From positions 1 to 9,202 of the forward strand of contig DAOWJX010000122.1 of NCBI GenBank assembly GCA_030640155.1: DNA of 9,202 bases. The letters are read 5' to 3'. The notes beneath the pieces are model-generated. The model was not told the DNA's origin. It did no database searches and saw only the letters and a program-made list of their open reading frames with translations. Origin of the DNA: Candidatus Aegiribacteria sp. (GTDB lineage Bacteria > Fermentibacterota > Fermentibacteria > Fermentibacterales > JCC-6). Made by a program: the position numbers and the translations under genes. Of this stretch, positions 7,184 through 9,202 are shown piece by piece; the stretch's first letter is position 1, and every line of letters starts with the position of its first letter.

Positions 7184-8100
7184 AAGATTTGTCTCTTGTT
7201 GTCAGGGTTCCAAACTGGCTCGGAGACATGGTTATGGCGTTACCGGCACTGTCTTCACTGACTGAAAAATATCCGGACATGACCTTCTGGAGCCGCCCCG
7301 GAAACTCAGGATTGCTTCGAGTTTTCTTTGGTTCAAGGGATATATACACTAAGAACAGGCTCCCTCGAATGAATTTCGACTCTCTTCTTCTGATGACGGA
7401 TTCCTTCAGAACAGCCCTTCAGGGATTTCTTTCCGGAATACCTCAGAGAACGGGTTACTCAACAGACATGAGAAAACTGCTTCTTACGAATGCCTTGAAG
7501 CCTCCCGCTGACCGTAATCATCATCATTCTCTTGACTACATTGTACTGTCTGATGCTATGGGTGCTCATCTAAAGGCTGATATTCCGGTTCCCACTGTTA
7601 AACCCGCTTATGAACCTCATGTTGCTTTCTTCTCAGGAGCAAAATACGGCAGCGCTAAAAGATGGCCTGGTTTCGCTGAACTTGCGCTGATGCTGCATGA
7701 AGAAACAGGGTTACCATCGATATTCTACGGTACTCCGGAAGAGGAATGTTTACTCAGCGAGATAGCATCAAAGATTCCGATGTCCTCCGCGTTAACAGAT
7801 CTGGATATTGAAACTCTGGTTTCATATCTCCTTTCCGCGGAAATAGCGATAGGAAACGACTCGGGAGGAGTTCACCTCTCTGCTGCGGTGGGAACACCGA
7901 CAATTACTATATTTGGCTCTACATCGCCTGTATGGACTGCTCCTCTTGGAAGAAAGACAATCATAATGACTTCCGGGAGATCATGTTCCCCCTGTTTTAA
8001 ACGTACATGTCCTGAGGGTAAACCGCTATGTCTCGATGATATATCTCCCGAGGAAGTCCTGAACGCCTCCATTAGAATACTTGAGAACGGAGACAGTTGA
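7180..8100 (+). CDS. waaF: Lipopolysaccharide heptosyltransferase II-type glycosyltransferase (GT9)
   Basis: WaaF adds the second L-glycero-D-manno-heptose of the LPS inner core from ADP-heptose at the cytoplasmic face of the inner membrane. The 306-residue protein carries the family's marks: VRVPNWLGDMVMALPAL at 8-24, including the catalytic-site aspartate Asp16; GAKYGSAKRWP at 153-163; GNDSGGVHLSAAVGTP from residue 225, the ADP-heptose binding region; FGSTSP; and the cysteine-rich CSPCFKRTCP segment at 269-278 with a further Cys at 284, typical of WaaF. The usual SGPMHL is SGGVHL here. The start is GTG 7180, overlapping the TGA of the previous gene, with AGAGG at 7172-7176. It follows the degenerate GT9-like gene, which hints at a duplicated pair or a two-component arrangement. 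GT9 membership is secure; the exact heptose position (II, versus I or III) is by motif resemblance. Confidence 0.9.
   Translation: MKDLSLVVRVPNWLGDMVMALPALSSLTEKYPDMTFWSRPGNSGLLRVFFGSRDIYTKNRLPRMNFDSLLLMTDSFRTALQGFLSGIPQRTGYSTDMRKLLLTNALKPPADRNHHHSLDYIVLSDAMGAHLKADIPVPTVKPAYEPHVAFFSGAKYGSAKRWPGFAELALMLHEETGLPSIFYGTPEEECLLSEIASKIPMSSALTDLDIETLVSYLLSAEIAIGNDSGGVHLSAAVGTPTITIFGSTSPVWTAPLGRKTIIMTSGRSCSPCFKRTCPEGKPLCLDDISPEEVLNASIRILENGDS
8089..8092 (+). promoter_or_regulatory. Ribosome binding site deciding the polA start
   Basis: GGAG lies nine bases before ATG 8102, inside the end of the waaF-like gene. The frame is open further upstream to a TTG at 8081, but that codon has no such site in front of it, and the family N-terminus (MSKILLVD) begins at the ATG. 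The start is therefore taken as 8102. Confidence 0.7.
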
Positions 8101-8101
8101 T

Positions 8102-9094
8102 ATGTCAAAGATTCTGCTTGTAGATTGCTACAATCTTCTCTATAGAGGACACTTCGCGATGCACAGAAATCCTCTGAGGGCACAGGATGGAACGAATACA
8201 AGCGGTCTTTATCATCTTGTCAGCGAAATACTGGATATGACAGAAAAACGTTCAGCTGATATCACGGTTGCCGTATTCGATTACCCGAAACCAAGTTTCA
8301 GAAAGAAAATATATCCTGAATACAAATCCAACCGCCCTCCTATGCCTGATGAGTTAATAATTCAGTCGAACCTTGCACGTAAGCTGATTCCGGCGCTGGG
8401 TATTCCGCTATTAGAAGAGGAGGGTCTCGAAGCTGACGATATCATAGCATCCCTGACAGTACAGGCACTGAAAAGGGGTGATACTGTTGAAATACTCTCC
8501 ACTGACAAAGATCTTCTGCAGCTTCTTTCGGATGGGGCAACAATGCTCAGACCCGGCAAATCCGGGACTCCCATATCAATAATACAAAGGGAGGATGTAG
8601 AAAGCGTAATAGGCGTATCCAGCGATCAGGTAGTTGATTTTCTTTCTCTTACTGGTGATTCTTCGGACAATATCCCCGGAGCGAGAGGAATAGGTCCGAA
8701 ATCAGCTCTGAAGCTTCTGAAGGAATTCGGCAGCGTTGATGCCATATACGGGAATATCGATGATGTATTGCCGGAATCTGTTAGGAGCAAACTTCAGGAA
8801 AGCAGAGAGCTGGTATATCTCAGTAAAGAACTTATTGCTCTCATGCCTGTGAAGGACATAGAAACTTCAATTGACGATCTTTCAATGAGCAGTCCTGATG
8901 AAAACACGGCATATGAGATACTGACACGACTGGGGATGAACAGTATTCTCAGGAAACTGCATATACAACCGGCAGGAGACCTTTCGGCGTGCAGATTTCA
9001 GATAATCCCTGTTCCTGGTGCACAACAAGCATCATTAATTCAGTTGAGGAACTTGAGAATCTCGATTTTGATAATTCACATAACACTCTCATAG
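8102..9094 (+). CDS. polA: DNA polymerase I, 5'-nuclease domain (frame ends before the exonuclease domain)
   Basis: This frame gives the flap endonuclease/5'-3' exonuclease domain of Pol I, which removes RNA primers and flaps during lagging-strand maturation and repair. Metal-ligand and helical-arch motifs are visible: Asp8 in LLVDCYNLLYR, Asp60 in VFDYPKP, FRKKIYPEYKSNRPPMP at about 67-83, Glu110-Asp112-Asp113 in LEADD, Asp135 and Asp137 in STDKD, and Asp186/Asp189 in LTGDSSDNIPG. A helix-three-turn-helix GIGPKSALKLL follows. LTRLGMNSILRKL at about 275-287 is the normal end of the domain. After that the frame runs on as unrecognisable sequence to TAG at 9092-9094 (330 residues), while the 3'-5' exonuclease domain continues in the -1 frame. 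If no natural split exists, this is a full-length polA broken by a one-base loss (or two-base gain) at about 8960-9040. Confidence 0.9.
   Translation: MSKILLVDCYNLLYRGHFAMHRNPLRAQDGTNTSGLYHLVSEILDMTEKRSADITVAVFDYPKPSFRKKIYPEYKSNRPPMPDELIIQSNLARKLIPALGIPLLEEEGLEADDIIASLTVQALKRGDTVEILSTDKDLLQLLSDGATMLRPGKSGTPISIIQREDVESVIGVSSDQVVDFLSLTGDSSDNIPGARGIGPKSALKLLKEFGSVDAIYGNIDDVLPESVRSKLQESRELVYLSKELIALMPVKDIETSIDDLSMSSPDENTAYEILTRLGMNSILRKLHIQPAGDLSACRFQIIPVPGAQQASLIQLRNLRISILIIHITLS
8974..8979 (+). promoter_or_regulatory. Possible ribosome binding site for the second polA frame
   Basis: AGGAGA stands ten bases before GTG 8989, the first possible start in the -1 frame after its stop at 8914-8916. 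It lies inside the 5'-nuclease reading frame (codons for AGD). It could allow independent translation of the exonuclease/polymerase part, or it may be a chance purine run. Confidence 0.35.
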
Positions 9095-9202
9095 CTCTGG
9101 ATACTGAATCAACATCAGTGCGGCCATTTGAGGCTGATCCTGTTGGAATATCCTTTGCATTTTCAAAGGATACCGCTGTCTATATTCCCCTTGCTGGTCC
9201 CG
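8989..9202 (+). CDS. polA: DNA polymerase I, 3'-5' exonuclease domain start (-1 frame, continues past window)
   Basis: The frame is open from 8917 to the window end, and GTG 8989 is the only standard start before homology begins. From about 9031 it reads IINSVEELENL, the usual lead-in to the proofreading domain. It then reads IALDTESTS with the exonuclease motif I Asp38 and Glu40 (D355/E357 of E. coli Pol I), then DPVGISFAF and AVYIPLAG, matching the VGLSFA and AAYIPVA segments. This part of Pol I trims mismatched 3' ends and leads into the polymerase domain, which would lie beyond the window. The DTE would fall near residue 333 of a joined protein, close to the E. coli position, so no large segment is missing. 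It is either the second half of one frameshifted gene or a separately started subunit. The 3' end is cut by the window edge. Confidence 0.8.
   Translation, partial: MQISDNPCSWCTTSIINSVEELENLDFDNSHNTLIALDTESTSVRPFEADPVGISFAFSKDTAVYIPLAGP

Noticed and set aside
8081..8101. Earlier TTG start for polA at 8081
   Set aside because: The family N-terminus begins at ATG 8102, and the GGAG at 8089-8092 serves that ATG. The extra seven codons match nothing.
7872..8201. 109-codon minus-strand frame across the waaF/polA junction
   Set aside because: It is antisense to conserved motifs of both WaaF and PolA, and its translation resembles no protein family.
8960..9094. Programmed -1 ribosomal frameshift in polA
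   Set aside because: No X XXY YYZ heptamer in the zero frame was found in the overlap and no clear downstream stem-loop stood out. A base loss or a separate GTG start explains it better.

Overview
The window is a compact, co-directional stretch of bacterial chromosome. Every supported gene lies on the + strand, intergenic gaps are mostly below 60 bases, and several stop/start codons overlap. I see no transposase, integrase, CRISPR array or phage gene. The gene set (HslU, an MglA-type GTPase, DapF, a glycine tRNA, a PgsA-type phospholipid synthase, a WaaF-type heptosyltransferase and DNA polymerase I) indicates a diderm, LPS-making bacterium with diaminopimelate (DAP) biosynthesis. The sequences are clearly divergent from the Escherichia coli versions. 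MglA plus several anonymous secreted or tetratricopeptide repeat (TPR) proteins would suit a little-studied Gram-negative lineage, for example in or near the FCB group. That placement is inference only.

Layout. Positions 1-557 hold the C-terminal 184 codons of hslU, ending in the family's tail that docks into HslV. Positions 588-1169 encode a small Ras-like MglA GTPase. Positions 1218-3413 encode a large polytopic membrane protein that resembles STT3/PglB oligosaccharyltransferases but has altered signature motifs and a C-terminal TPR-like tail. It overlaps dapF (3410-4222) by four bases. A tRNA-Gly(CCC) with encoded CCA lies at 4269-4344. It sits inside an open frame (4239-4934) whose downstream part encodes a signal-peptide-like segment and a possible S-layer-homology-like module. 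pgsA-like 4976-5578, a secreted TPR protein 5583-6263, a degenerate glycosyltransferase-9-like protein 6260-7183 and a WaaF-like heptosyltransferase 7180-8100 follow as a tightly coupled run. polA begins at 8102.

polA is not continuous as given. The 5'-nuclease part stays in one frame to a stop at 9094, while the proofreading-exonuclease part (motif DTE) continues in the -1 frame to the window end. The second frame has its own possible start, GTG 8989, behind a good AGGAGA Shine-Dalgarno sequence. This is either a frameshift (mutation or sequence error) or a real split polymerase.

Functional theme: much of the window serves the cell envelope, namely peptidoglycan precursor (DapF), phospholipid (PgsA), LPS core (WaaF and its degenerate neighbour), a possible glycan transferase and two exported proteins. 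It is embedded between proteostasis (HslU) and replication/repair (PolA). The best points for follow-up are the split polA, the tRNA lodged in the 5' end of a secreted-protein frame, the STT3-like protein with changed active-site motifs, and the GT9-like/WaaF tandem pair.
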